DNA from: Ruaniaceae bacterium
GTDB lineage: Bacteria > Actinomycetota > Actinomycetes > Actinomycetales > Actinomycetaceae
Assembly: GCA_030450655.1 (NCBI GenBank)
Contig: JAKDIE010000040.1
Span: 1-8,667 of the forward strand
Length of the DNA stretch: 8,667 nt
Direction of reading: 5' to 3'
The translations under genes were made by a program, and so were the position numbers. Positions 1-6,580 of this stretch are shown one piece after another (within the stretch, counting starts at the first letter, position 1; each line of letters begins with the position of its first letter). The notes beneath the pieces were generated by a model. The model was not told the origin of the DNA. It made no database searches and saw only the letters and a program-made list of their open reading frames with translations.

Positions 1-613
1 CCCGGGCTATGCACACACGGGTACGATCACGCTGCGCGACGCGATCGCGTACTCGTGCAACACGGCCTTCCTCGGCGTTGCGGACGAGATCACGGGGGAG
101 GACATCGCCAGCGCCGCCCTCTCGCTCGGGATTGGGCAGCCCGGGCCGTGGGCCTTCGAGTACTTCTCGGGCAACGTCCCCTCCGACGCCACGGGCACCA
201 CCCACGCCGCCGGTCTCTTCGGCCAAGGAGAAGTAGTCGCGTCACCGATGGCGATGGCGACCGTCGCGGCCTCGATCGCGGCAGGGCACACGGTCACCCC
301 CATGCTGGTTGTGGATGAGGCCCCGGAACTTGCTGCAGGAACCGTACCTCTCACGCTGGAGGAATCCGCGGCGCTCATCGGGATGATGGGAGCCGTGGTG
401 GACTACGGCACGGCCAGCGCGTTCGGCCACCTCGATGGACTCTTCGCGAAGACGGGTACGGCTGAGGTTGGAGAGGGCGAGCAGACCAACGCCTGGATGA
501 TCGCGGTGCGCGATGACCTCGCCATCGCGGTGTTCGTGGAGGACTCGGGATCGGGTGCAGCCAACGCCGGCCCCCTTGTGGACGCATTCTTCTCGGGCCT
601 CACCCGCCAGTAG
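1..613 (+). CDS. Penicillin-binding protein, transpeptidase domain (C-terminal part, 5' truncated)
   Basis: The reading frame is open from the window edge (first full codon at 2) to TAG at 611-613 and gives the last 203 residues. Two of the three penicilloyl-serine transferase motifs are visible: S-x-N as YSCN (visible residues 17-20) and K-T-G as AKTGTAE (Lys at visible residue 150, nt 449). Between them is the usual GQGEVVASPMAMATVAA stretch. The catalytic SxxK motif and all N-terminal parts lie outside the window. Such enzymes cross-link peptidoglycan stem peptides on the outer face of the membrane. The short linker between SxN and KTG and the absence of a PASTA tail fit a class B, elongation- or MecA-like PBP of Actinobacteria, but the subclass cannot be settled from this fragment. 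It converges on the M23 gene and overlaps its 3' end by 14 bp. Confidence 0.9.
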   Translation, partial: PGYAHTGTITLRDAIAYSCNTAFLGVADEITGEDIASAALSLGIGQPGPWAFEYFSGNVPSDATGTTHAAGLFGQGEVVASPMAMATVAASIAAGHTVTPMLVVDEAPELAAGTVPLTLEESAALIGMMGAVVDYGTASAFGHLDGLFAKTGTAEVGEGEQTNAWMIAVRDDLAIAVFVEDSGSGAANAGPLVDAFFSGLTRQ

Positions 614-1103
614 TCCGAACGGGCACATCGAGCGGGTAGAGACGCACCGTGCGTGGGACGAGCAGGCCGAGCGGGTCGATGTAGTCGTCCCCGACTCGCG
701 CACCCCAGTGGAGACCGCCGTGCGGTTCGTGCCCCGCGATCAGAGTCCCGATCTCCTGCCCGACGGCGACTGGTGCCCCACGTGGGACGCTCGCCTCCAC
801 GGGTTCGTACGTGGTGCGAATGCCGTCCGCGTGATCGATTGAGATGACGGGGCGGCCCGCCACCATCCCAGCGAAAGCCACCACGCCGTCCGCAGCAACC
901 AGCACCGGATCGCCGGGGGCGAGATCGAGGTCCACGCCGCGATGCCCCGCGCCCCAGCGCACCTCGGGTGGCGCGAACTCTCGCAGGACCTGCACCTCGC
1001 CACCGCTCGGCCAGTCATAGAACACAGCCGCGCTTGTGGCCTCGATCGGAGCCGCGGCGAGAGGGGCGGTCGCCAGTAGTAGTGCAATAAGTAGTACCTT
1101 CAT
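600..1103 (-). CDS. Small secreted M23 (LytM-like) peptidase-family protein
   Basis: This is a 167-residue protein on the minus strand, ATG at 1103-1101, stop TGA at 602-600. It begins with a short signal-peptide-like stretch (MKVLLIALLLATAPLAAA), so export is likely. The rest is one LytM/M23 beta-sheet domain: H54-RGV-D58 (the HxxxD zinc motif), ADGVVAFAG (71-79), TTYEPV (97-102) and LHWGAR (131-136) followed by YIDPLGLL. Zn ligands H54, D58 and H132 are kept. The residue two before H132, normally the catalytic His of HxH, is Gly130, so hydrolysis is uncertain. Actinobacterial homologues beside rpsB often have a similar xLHWG form (recalled, not searched). Family members cut peptidoglycan peptides or, when degenerate, activate amidases. 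The frame stays open far upstream across the intergenic region and antisense to rpsB, but the signal peptide supports the start chosen. A weak GGGCGAG lies about 9 nt upstream. Confidence 0.85.
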   Translation of the reverse strand: MKVLLIALLLATAPLAAAPIEATSAAVFYDWPSGGEVQVLREFAPPEVRWGAGHRGVDLDLAPGDPVLVAADGVVAFAGMVAGRPVISIDHADGIRTTYEPVEASVPRGAPVAVGQEIGTLIAGHEPHGGLHWGARVGDDYIDPLGLLVPRTVRLYPLDVPVRTTGG

Positions 1104-1156
1104 GGGACGAGACTCGCCCAGGACGAGTGGCGCCGTCGAACAGATCCGGCGCGCCC

Positions 1157-1190
1157 TGTGGATGAGATCCCGCGCGGCCGCTGTGGATAG
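1157..1190 (+). other. Pair of DnaA-box-like nonamers
   Basis: TGTGGATGA at 1157-1165 and TGTGGATAG at 1182-1190 stand in the same orientation, 25 bp start to start. The second differs by one base from the classical DnaA box TGTGGATAA (reverse of TTATCCACA); the first has two differences at its end. Both share CTGTGGAT. Two imperfect boxes do not make an origin; they could titrate DnaA, regulate locally or be chance. Confidence 0.25.
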
Positions 1191-1378
1191 CGTCACCGTG
1201 CCGCGGACGCGCGGGATGACGGCGATGCGGAATGCATCCGCTAAGCTTGTCCCAGCAACCGAAAGGTTGACTTCGCGCGCCCGCACATGCGGCGCAGAGG
1301 CAACGGTCCCGGGGAAACCCGAGCGTCTCTCGCCGCGGGCGCCAGGACGGCGGGTGATCCGCCTATGTAACCGGAACC

Positions 1379-1395
1379 GGGCCCCCAGTGGGCCC
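1379..1395 (+). promoter_or_regulatory. rpsB leader hairpin 1
   Basis: GGGCCC at 1379-1384 pairs with GGGCCC at 1390-1395 around a 5-nt CCAGT loop. It lies 29 nt before the rpsB Shine-Dalgarno. Its 3' arm can instead pair with the 3' arm of the next hairpin: GTGGGCC at 1388-1394 matches GGCCCAC at 1414-1420 over 7 bp, so two alternative folds are possible. Any regulatory role is inference. Confidence 0.45.
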
Positions 1396-1400
1396 CTAAG

Positions 1401-1423
1401 AGTGTGGGCATCAGGCCCACACT
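1401..1423 (+). promoter_or_regulatory. rpsB leader hairpin 2, abutting the Shine-Dalgarno
   Basis: AGTGTGGGC (1401-1409) and GCCCACACT (1415-1423) form a perfect 9-bp stem with a 5-nt ATCAG loop. The stem ends one base before AAAGGA (1425-1430), the rpsB ribosome binding site. There is no U-tract, so it is not a classical terminator. The position suits control of translation initiation, for example feedback by S2, as known in principle for rpsB operons of other bacteria; whether it happens here is inference. Confidence 0.55.
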
Positions 1424-1436
1424 GAAAGGACGCGCC

Positions 1437-2417
1437 ATGGCAGTCGTCACGATGCGCCAGCTCCTCGAGAGCGGCGTCCACTTCGGGCACCAGACCCGTC
1501 GTTGGAACCCCAAGATGAAGCGCTTTATTCTCACCGAGCGCAACGGCGTCTACGTCATCGACTTGAAGAAGTCGCTCACGGAGATCGATAAGGCATACGA
1601 GTTCGTCAAGGAGACGGTGGCCCACGGTGGCACCATCCTCTTTGTGGGCACGAAGAAGCAGGCGCAAGAGGCGATTGCCTCCCAGTCGCAGCGCGTCGGC
1701 ATGCCGTACGTGAATCAGCGCTGGCTCGGTGGAATGCTCACTAACTTCCAGACCGTCAACAAGCGTCTGCAGCGCCTGAAGGAGCTTGAGCAGATCGACT
1801 TCGAGGACGTGGCCGGATCCGGTCACACCAAGAAGGAACTGCTCATGATGCGCCGCGAGATGGTCAAGCTCGAGCGTTCGCTCGGCGGAATCCGCGAGAT
1901 GGGCCGCGTGCCCTCCGCCGTCTGGGTGGTGGACACCACCAAGGAGCACCTCGCGATCTCCGAATCAAAGAAGCTCGGCATCCCCGTGGTGGCGATCCTC
2001 GACACGAACTGCGACCCGGACGACGTCGAGTACGGCATCCCCGGCAACGATGACGCGATCCGCGCCATCGAGGTCCTTACCCGCGTAGTGGCGGATGCCG
2101 TGGCCGAGGGCCTCGTTGCCCGTCACTCAGGCAAGTCGGGCGAGACCGCTGAGGTCGAGCCGATGGCCGAGTGGGAGCGCGAGCTTCTCGGGGCCGACGC
2201 CCCCGCCGCTCCTGCTGAGGCTGAGGCTGAAGTTCCCGCCGAGCCCGTCGCGACACCGGCCACCGGGGCCCCCGCCGCTCCTGCTGAGGCTGAAGCCCCC
2301 GCCGCTGCGGTGAAGGCTGAAGTGTCGAGTCCGTCCACGCCGTCGAGCCCCTCATCGCCGTCGGCACCCTCCGCAGACGTGACGGAGACCGAAACCACCC
2401 CGGCCGAGAAGGCCTGA
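1437..2417 (+). CDS. rpsB: 30S ribosomal protein S2 with long C-terminal tail
   Basis: Predicted 326-residue small-subunit protein S2, which sits at the head-body junction of the 30S subunit and, in well-studied bacteria, helps bind S1 and mRNA. The core (about 1-231) has clear S2 sequence: [17 protein letters not shown] (11-27), RNGVYVIDL (35-43), [12 protein letters not shown] (93-104) and [14 protein letters not shown] (181-194). The actinobacterial-style MAEWEREL follows at 243-250. Residues 252-326 are a low-complexity Ala/Pro/Glu and Ser/Pro tail, making the protein about 85 residues longer than E. coli S2 (241). The tail carries an internal duplication. Start: ATG 1437 with AAAGGA at 1425-1430 and a 6-nt spacer; an in-frame GTG at 1404 lies inside the leader hairpin and has no RBS. 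Stop TGA; tsf follows after 15 nt, surely in the same operon. Confidence 0.98.
   Translation: MAVVTMRQLLESGVHFGHQTRRWNPKMKRFILTERNGVYVIDLKKSLTEIDKAYEFVKETVAHGGTILFVGTKKQAQEAIASQSQRVGMPYVNQRWLGGMLTNFQTVNKRLQRLKELEQIDFEDVAGSGHTKKELLMMRREMVKLERSLGGIREMGRVPSAVWVVDTTKEHLAISESKKLGIPVVAILDTNCDPDDVEYGIPGNDDAIRAIEVLTRVVADAVAEGLVARHSGKSGETAEVEPMAEWERELLGADAPAAPAEAEAEVPAEPVATPATGAPAAPAEAEAPAAAVKAEVSSPSTPSSPSSPSAPSADVTETETTPAEKA
2200..2293 (+). repeat. 25-nt direct repeat in the rpsB tail
   Basis: The 25 bases at 2200-2224 recur exactly at 2269-2293, a shift of 69 nt (23 codons, in frame). They encode the shared APAAPAEAE core of [12 protein letters not shown] (residues 254-265) and [12 protein letters not shown] (277-288). 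The identity at DNA level, wobble positions included, points to a recent slippage or unequal-exchange duplication rather than only selection on composition. Confidence 0.85.
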
Positions 2418-2432
2418 GACAAAGGAACGCAT

Positions 2433-3251
2433 ATGGCGAACTACACCGCCGCTGACATCAAGGAACTGCGCGCCAAGACCGGCGCCGGAATGATGGACGT
2501 CAAGAAGGCACTCGATGAGGCCGATGGCGATTCTCAGAAGGCGCTCGAGATCATCCGCGTGAAGGGACTGAAGGGCATCGCCAAGCGCGAGGGCCGGGCA
2601 GCCTCCGAAGGAATCGTGGTCGCGGATCTCACTCAGAAGGACGGCCAGACGGTCGGAACTCTCCTTGAGCTGAACTGCGAGACCGACTTCGTGGCGAAGA
2701 ACCAGAAGTTCATCGACCTGGCGGGGGAGGCACTGGCGGCTGCCGTTGCATCCGGCGCCAGCAACGGCGAGGAGCTTCAGGCCGCTGGCTTCAACATCAC
2801 CGATGTGCAGGCCGCGATTGGCGAAAAGCTCGAGGTCCGTCGTATCGGCCGCGTGGCCGGTGAGGCCGTCGAGGTCTACCTTCACAAGACCGCTCGGGAC
2901 CTGCCCCCGCAGGTGGGCGTTCTCGTGGCCACGGACGCCGCGGGCGCCGAGGTTGCGCGCGAGGTGGCGCTCCACATCGCCGCATACTCGCCGCTGTACC
3001 TCACCCGTGAGGACGTCCCGCCCGAGACCATCGAGTCCGAGCGTCGCATCGCCGAGGAGACCTCGCGCAACGAGGGCAAGCCCGAGGCTGCGCTGCCGAA
3101 GATCATTGAGGGCCGCATGAACGGCTTCTTCAAGGAGAACGTGCTGGTCGATCAGGCCTATGCTCGTGACCCGAAGAAGTCGGTTGGTCAGATCGTCGCC
3201 GAGGCCGGCGGCACCATCACCGGCTTCGTCCGGTTCAAGGTCGGAGTCTAG
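2433..3251 (+). CDS. tsf: Elongation factor Ts
   Basis: Predicted 272-residue EF-Ts, the cytosolic guanine nucleotide exchange factor that releases GDP from EF-Tu. The N-terminal UBA-like domain (about 1-55) carries the first family signature, LRAKTGAGMMDVKKAL (12-27). The second signature follows as ELNCETDFVAKN (79-90), with the TDFVA contact to EF-Tu at 84-88. The dimerisation and C-terminal parts are complete, ending in GFVRFKVGV. The length is about that expected for actinobacterial EF-Ts (E. coli 283). Start ATG 2433 has AAAGGA at 2421-2426 with a 6-nt spacer; stop TAG at 3249-3251. It follows rpsB by 15 nt, the classical rpsB-tsf pairing. A long hairpin follows the stop and may lower read-through into pyrH. 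Confidence 0.98.
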   Translation: MANYTAADIKELRAKTGAGMMDVKKALDEADGDSQKALEIIRVKGLKGIAKREGRAASEGIVVADLTQKDGQTVGTLLELNCETDFVAKNQKFIDLAGEALAAAVASGASNGEELQAAGFNITDVQAAIGEKLEVRRIGRVAGEAVEVYLHKTARDLPPQVGVLVATDAAGAEVAREVALHIAAYSPLYLTREDVPPETIESERRIAEETSRNEGKPEAALPKIIEGRMNGFFKENVLVDQAYARDPKKSVGQIVAEAGGTITGFVRFKVGV

Positions 3252-3260
3252 TTTTCCCTC

Positions 3261-3292
3261 GAATGGCCCCAGGCGATTGCTTGGGGCCATTC
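3261..3292 (+). terminator. tsf-pyrH intergenic hairpin (possible terminator/attenuator or processing site)
   Basis: GAATGGCCCCA (3261-3271) and TGGGGCCATTC (3282-3292) are perfect 11-bp inverted arms. The ten bases between them can add a G-U and two G-C pairs, leaving a GATT tetraloop, so the stem may reach 14 bp. It starts 9 nt after the tsf stop. No U-run follows (next bases GCCTAACACG), so it is not a canonical intrinsic terminator. U-less hairpins are proposed as terminators in Actinobacteria; it could equally cap the 3' end of an rpsB-tsf mRNA after processing. Confidence 0.6.
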
Positions 3293-3313
3293 GCCTAACA
3301 CGAGGAGCTTTCC

Positions 3314-4033
3314 ATGGCGAGGCGCGTACTACTCAAACTGTCCGGCGAGGTATTCGGCGGCGGCAAGGTGGGGCTCGACCCCGATGTCGTCTCCCAAATC
3401 GCCGGCGAAATCGCTGCGGCTCACTCCCAAGGCGTGGAGATCGCCGTCGTGGTGGGTGGAGGAAACTTCTTCCGCGGCGCCGAACTCTCCCAACGCGGCC
3501 TGGATCGCTCCCGGGCCGATTACATGGGAATGCTCGGCACGGTCATCAACGCGCTCGCGCTCCAAGACGCGCTCGAGCACGCAGGCGTGCGCACCCGGGT
3601 GCAGACCGCGATTGCGATGGGCCAGGTCGCCGAGCCCTACATCCCGTTGCGCGCCATCCGCCACATGGAGAAGGGCCGCGTCGTCGTCTTCGGAGCAGGG
3701 GCGGGCATGCCGTACTTCTCCACCGACACGGTCTCGGCGCAGCGGGCGCTCGAAACCCACTGCGACATCGTCCTTGTGGGCAAGAACGGGGTGGACGGCG
3801 TCTACACGGCCGATCCGCGCCAGGACCCCACCGCCGTCAAGCTCGACACGGTCACATACGAGGACGCCCTGCAGCAAGGACTGCGGGTAGTGGACGCCGC
3901 AGCGTTCTCGCTGTGCCAGGACAACGGCCTCGACATGCTCGTGTTCGGAATGAACACGCCCGGGAACGTCACGAAAGCTCTCACCGGTGAGACAATGGGA
4001 ACACTCGTAACATCGGCCGCTAAGGAGAAGTGA
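3314..4033 (+). CDS. pyrH: Uridylate (UMP) kinase
   Basis: Predicted 239-residue bacterial UMP kinase of the amino-acid-kinase fold: UMP + ATP gives UDP + ADP in the cytosol, feeding all pyrimidine nucleotides. Visible marks are RVLLKLSGE (4-12; Lys8 and the SGE loop), GGGNFFRG (48-55; phosphate-binding loop), RADYMGML (67-74) followed by the [11 protein letters not shown] helix, PYFSTDT (133-139) in the UMP/ATP site, and [13 protein letters not shown] (157-169). Length matches the family (about 240). Start ATG 3314 with GAGGAG at 3302-3307, 6-nt spacer. It is the first gene of the overlapping run; its TGA at 4031-4033 overlaps the frr ATG by one base. PyrH is usually hexameric and controlled by UTP and GTP (family knowledge). 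Its upstream hairpin is the only obvious expression break between tsf and frr. Confidence 0.98.
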   Translation: MARRVLLKLSGEVFGGGKVGLDPDVVSQIAGEIAAAHSQGVEIAVVVGGGNFFRGAELSQRGLDRSRADYMGMLGTVINALALQDALEHAGVRTRVQTAIAMGQVAEPYIPLRAIRHMEKGRVVVFGAGAGMPYFSTDTVSAQRALETHCDIVLVGKNGVDGVYTADPRQDPTAVKLDTVTYEDALQQGLRVVDAAAFSLCQDNGLDMLVFGMNTPGNVTKALTGETMGTLVTSAAKEK

Positions 4034-4590
4034 TGACTGAGGAAGCCCTCCTCGATGCTGAGGAGAAGATGGAGAAGGCCGTGGCTTTCGCCCGCGTGGA
4101 GTTCTCAAACATCCGCACGGGCCGCGCCAACGCCGCCATGTTCAACAAGATTCTCGTGGACTACTACGGCGCACCAACGCCGCTACAGCAGCTCGCCTCG
4201 TTCAACATTCCTGAAGCGCGCACCATCCTGATAAACCCCTTCGATCGGGGTGCAACGACGGCGATCGTGAAGGCGATCCGCGATTCGGACTTGGGGGTGA
4301 ACCCTACCGATGACGGCTCGCATATTCGCGTGGTCCTGCCCGTCCTCACCGAGGAGCGTCGTAAGGAGTATGTGAAGCTCGCCCGCACCAAGGCCGAGGA
4401 GGCCCGCGTGACGATCCGTTCGGCGCGTCACAAGACTAAGGACGTGCTGGAGAAGATGAAGAAGGACGGCGAGGAGGGTGAGGACGCCGTGATTCGCGCC
4501 GGAAAAGAACTCGACTCCCTCACGAAGCAGTACTCCGAGCAGGGCGATGAGGCTCTCGTGGCTAAGGAGAAGGAACTCCTCGAGGTCTGA
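4033..4590 (+). CDS. frr: Ribosome recycling factor
   Basis: Predicted 185-residue ribosome recycling factor, which with EF-G splits post-termination ribosomes. Length is the same as E. coli RRF. Family sequence is clear: FSNIRTGRANAAMF (24-37), the LQQLASFNIPEARTILINPFD domain II strand region (51-71), LTEERRKEYVKLAR (105-118), then IRSARHKTKDVL (128-139). The last stretch corresponds to the usual RNxRRDAND helix: Arg129 and Arg132 are kept, but the following R-D is H-K here. Start choice: TGATG overlap, ATG at 4033 lies 5 nt after AAGGAG (4022-4027); the alternative GTG at 4030 is only 2 nt from it. Stop TGA at 4588-4590 shares its last A with the cdsA start. Confidence 0.98.
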   Translation: MTEEALLDAEEKMEKAVAFARVEFSNIRTGRANAAMFNKILVDYYGAPTPLQQLASFNIPEARTILINPFDRGATTAIVKAIRDSDLGVNPTDDGSHIRVVLPVLTEERRKEYVKLARTKAEEARVTIRSARHKTKDVLEKMKKDGEEGEDAVIRAGKELDSLTKQYSEQGDEALVAKEKELLEV

Positions 4591-5426
4591 TGACGATCGA
4601 GGATCACGCCCCGCCCGCGTCTCGCGCCGGCCGAAACTTGCCTGCTGCGACCGCAACAGCGGCGGTCCTCCTCCTTGCCGTCGCGGCCTCGCTCGCCTTC
4701 AACCGCGTCTATTTCGTGGCGCTCGCCATCGCCGCGTGCCTGCTCGGCATCTGGGAGCTCGGGCGTGCCCTCTCGGACAAGGGCTTTCATGTCCCGCTAC
4801 TGCCCGTGTGGGTGGGCGCCGTCGGCATTCTCGTGAACGCCTGGGTGCTCGGACCCGCAGGCCCGGCCATCGCGCTGATCCTCACCGCGGCCACGGTATT
4901 CGTGTGGCGCACACTCGACGGCGGCGGTCCGGACGCCGTGCGTGACGCGGTAGCCGGGATCTTCGTGGCCACCTACGTCCCCTTCATGGCCGCCTTCGCC
5001 GTTCTCATGGCCCGCGAGGAGGCCGGAGCGTTCTGGATCGCCACGTTCATCCTGCTGGTGGTGGGCAATGACACCGGTGGGTACGCCGCCGGCGTGCTGT
5101 TCGGGCGCCACCCGATCGCGCCATCGATCAGCCCCAAAAAGTCATGGGAGGGAATCGCTGGCTCCTTCATTCTGACGACGGCGGTGGCGGGCGTGGCGAT
5201 GAACCTGTGGCTCAACGCTCCACTCTGGTGGGCGCCGATCGTTGGCGTGCTGATCGTTTTCACGGCCACGGCGGGCGATTTTTCCGAGTCGCTCCTGAAG
5301 CGTAGCCTCGGGCTAAAGGACTTCGGCACGATCTTGCCCGGGCACGGCGGCATGATGGACCGTCTCGACTCACTCCTGTTCACCGCGCCAGTTGCCTGGT
5401 TGCTCTTCACTTTGGCGGCCAGATGA
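4590..5426 (+). CDS. cdsA: Phosphatidate cytidylyltransferase (CDP-diglyceride synthase)
   Basis: Predicted 278-residue integral membrane enzyme that makes CDP-diacylglycerol from CTP and phosphatidic acid, the precursor of phosphatidylglycerol, cardiolipin and phosphatidylinositol lipids. The C-terminal CDS family signature is complete at 234-260: S234, K237-R238, K243-D244, P250, H252-GG, D257-R258 and D260. The upstream conserved parts are [10 protein letters not shown] (159-168), SPKKSWEG (181-188) and [10 protein letters not shown] (225-234). About seven or eight hydrophobic segments are visible by eye (near 20-37, 39-56, 72-88, 90-107, 121-140, 147-170, 190-205, 212-228), plus a short one at the C-terminus (262-276). 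The first ~16 residues are polar and probably cytosolic. Start ATG 4590 overlaps the frr stop by 1 nt, with GAGG at 4582-4585; end overlaps rlmN by 4 nt (ATGA). Confidence 0.97.
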   Translation: MTIEDHAPPASRAGRNLPAATATAAVLLLAVAASLAFNRVYFVALAIAACLLGIWELGRALSDKGFHVPLLPVWVGAVGILVNAWVLGPAGPAIALILTAATVFVWRTLDGGGPDAVRDAVAGIFVATYVPFMAAFAVLMAREEAGAFWIATFILLVVGNDTGGYAAGVLFGRHPIAPSISPKKSWEGIAGSFILTTAVAGVAMNLWLNAPLWWAPIVGVLIVFTATAGDFSESLLKRSLGLKDFGTILPGHGGMMDRLDSLLFTAPVAWLLFTLAAR

Positions 5427-6580
5427 CCGATTTTGCACCCATCGAGTCCCTCGACCCCGCGGCGCGGCTACCGCTGCAGTTCACGGCGAAGCGCCGTGGG
5501 AAGGCGCCCCGCCACCTGGCGGATCTCCCACTCGCCGAACGGCGTGACCTGGTGAAGGAGGCGGGGATGCCGGCCTTCCGCGCCGAGCAGCTCTCGCGCC
5601 ACTACTTCACGCACTTCTCGCGGGACGTCGAGGGCATGACCGATCTTCCAGCGGCCCAGCGGGAGTCTCTCGCCGATCTGCTGCTTCCGGAACTTCTCGG
5701 TGAAGTCCGCACGCTCACGGCGGATGGCGGCGATACCGTCAAGACGCTCTGGGAGCTCTTCGACGGTTCCCGGGTCGAGACGGTGCTCATGGCGTACCCG
5801 GGCCGCAACACTGTGTGCATCTCCTCGGAGGTGGGCTGCGGCATGGCGTGCCCGTTCTGCGCCACCGGGCAAATGGGCCTGACCCGTAACCTCTCGACCG
5901 CCGAGATCGTGGAGCAGGTGCGCCTCGCCGCGAAGGCCTGCGAGGACGGCAGTCTCATCGGCGAACCGTCCAGGCTGTCCAACGTGGTCTTCATGGGGAT
6001 GGGTGAGCCGCTCGCCAACTTCCGTGCTGTCATGGACACGGTGCGCCGCCTCACGGACCCGGCGCCGGAGGGTTTCGGCCTCAGCGCGCGCTCCGTGGTG
6101 GTCTCTACCGTCGGCCTCGTTCCGGCGATTCACAAGCTCCGCGAGGCGGGCATCCCCGTCACCCTCGCGGTTTCCCTGCATGCGCCCGACGACGAGCTGC
6201 GGGATAACCTCATCCCGATCAACTCCCGCTGGAAGGTGGGGGAGCTCCTCGATGCGGCACGCAGCTATTTCGAGGCGACCGGCCGCCGCGTCTCCATCGA
6301 ATACGCGTTGATCAAGGACATCAATGATCAGGCCTGGCGCGCGGACCTCCTCGCACGCGAACTCAACAAGCGCGGCCGCGGGTGGGCACACGTGAACCCC
6401 ATCCCGTTGAACCCCACGCCCGGCTCGATGTGGACGGCGTCCGAGCGCCGCGTGGAACGTGAGTTCGTGGACACGCTCCGCGCGGCGGGAATTCGCACCA
6501 CTGTGCGCGATACTCGTGGAAGTGATATCGATGGAGCGTGCGGCCAACTCGCCGCCGCCGTTCTGACGGAAGGACGATGA
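5423..6580 (+). CDS. rlmN: Dual-specificity 23S rRNA (A2503-C2)/tRNA (A37-C2) methyltransferase, radical SAM
   Basis: Predicted 385-residue radical SAM enzyme that methylates C2 of A2503 in 23S rRNA and, in E. coli, A37 of some tRNAs. The Fe-S motif CxxxCxxC is present as C139-GMA-C143-PF-C146. The two catalytic cysteines also have counterparts: C132 (in [10 protein letters not shown]) and the methyl-carrying C373 (in GACGQL), matching E. coli C118 and C355 by context. The SAM-binding GMGEPL is at 192-197; [17 protein letters not shown] (251-267) and PLNPTPGS (328-335) fit the family. All catalytic residues are in place, so RlmN is preferred over Cfr; Cfr-type resistance is not suggested by this locus. 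ATG 5423 overlaps the cdsA stop as ATGA, implying coupled translation. The last base of its TGA is the first base of the next start. Confidence 0.97.
   Translation: MTDFAPIESLDPAARLPLQFTAKRRGKAPRHLADLPLAERRDLVKEAGMPAFRAEQLSRHYFTHFSRDVEGMTDLPAAQRESLADLLLPELLGEVRTLTADGGDTVKTLWELFDGSRVETVLMAYPGRNTVCISSEVGCGMACPFCATGQMGLTRNLSTAEIVEQVRLAAKACEDGSLIGEPSRLSNVVFMGMGEPLANFRAVMDTVRRLTDPAPEGFGLSARSVVVSTVGLVPAIHKLREAGIPVTLAVSLHAPDDELRDNLIPINSRWKVGELLDAARSYFEATGRRVSIEYALIKDINDQAWRADLLARELNKRGRGWAHVNPIPLNPTPGSMWTASERRVEREFVDTLRAAGIRTTVRDTRGSDIDGACGQLAAAVLTEGR

Larger units (their letters stand above)
1104..1436. promoter_or_regulatory. Divergent intergenic region between the M23 gene and rpsB
   Basis: This 333-bp stretch must hold the promoter(s) of the rpsB operon and probably that of the M23 gene. 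No ORF in it looks real. Visible elements are two TGTGGAT nonamers (1157, 1182), a TTGACT hexamer at 1267-1272 that matches a -35 box but has no convincing TAnnnT at 16-19 nt, a weak TATGTA at 1364-1369, and two hairpins (1379-1395 and 1401-1423) before the Shine-Dalgarno. I cannot place a transcription start with confidence. Confidence 0.6.

Noticed and set aside
1219..1234. Short palindromic GCGGA/TCCGC and GATGC/GCATC pairs as an operator
   Set aside because: Five-base arms in a GC-rich region are expected by chance; no second copy or link to a regulator.
1267..1295. rpsB promoter with -35 TTGACT
   Set aside because: The hexamer is good but no TAnnnT-like -10 stands at 16-19 nt (the bases there are GC-rich), so I do not call a promoter.
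1404..1436. Upstream GTG start for rpsB
   Set aside because: It lies within the leader hairpin, has no Shine-Dalgarno, and would add 11 residues before the normal [10 protein letters not shown] start of S2.
600..1949. Minus-strand open frame of 449 codons running antisense through rpsB into the M23 gene
   Set aside because: Only the last 167 residues have family sequence and they begin with a signal peptide; the upstream part is composition-driven shadow of rpsB and the intergenic region.
2352..3290. 312-codon minus frame opposite tsf
   Set aside because: Shadow of tsf without family features or a plausible start context.
3160..3990. 276-codon + frame across the end of tsf and pyrH
   Set aside because: Arg/Pro-rich shadow frame; crosses two certain genes and the intergenic hairpin.
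5468..6547. 359-codon minus-strand frame opposite rlmN
   Set aside because: No recognisable motif, His/Arg/Glu-rich translation typical of a high-GC antisense frame, and fully covered by a certain rlmN.
5423..6580. Cfr-type antibiotic-resistance methyltransferase instead of RlmN
   Set aside because: The chromosomal housekeeping context and an RlmN-like N-terminus and length favour RlmN; nothing suggests acquisition.
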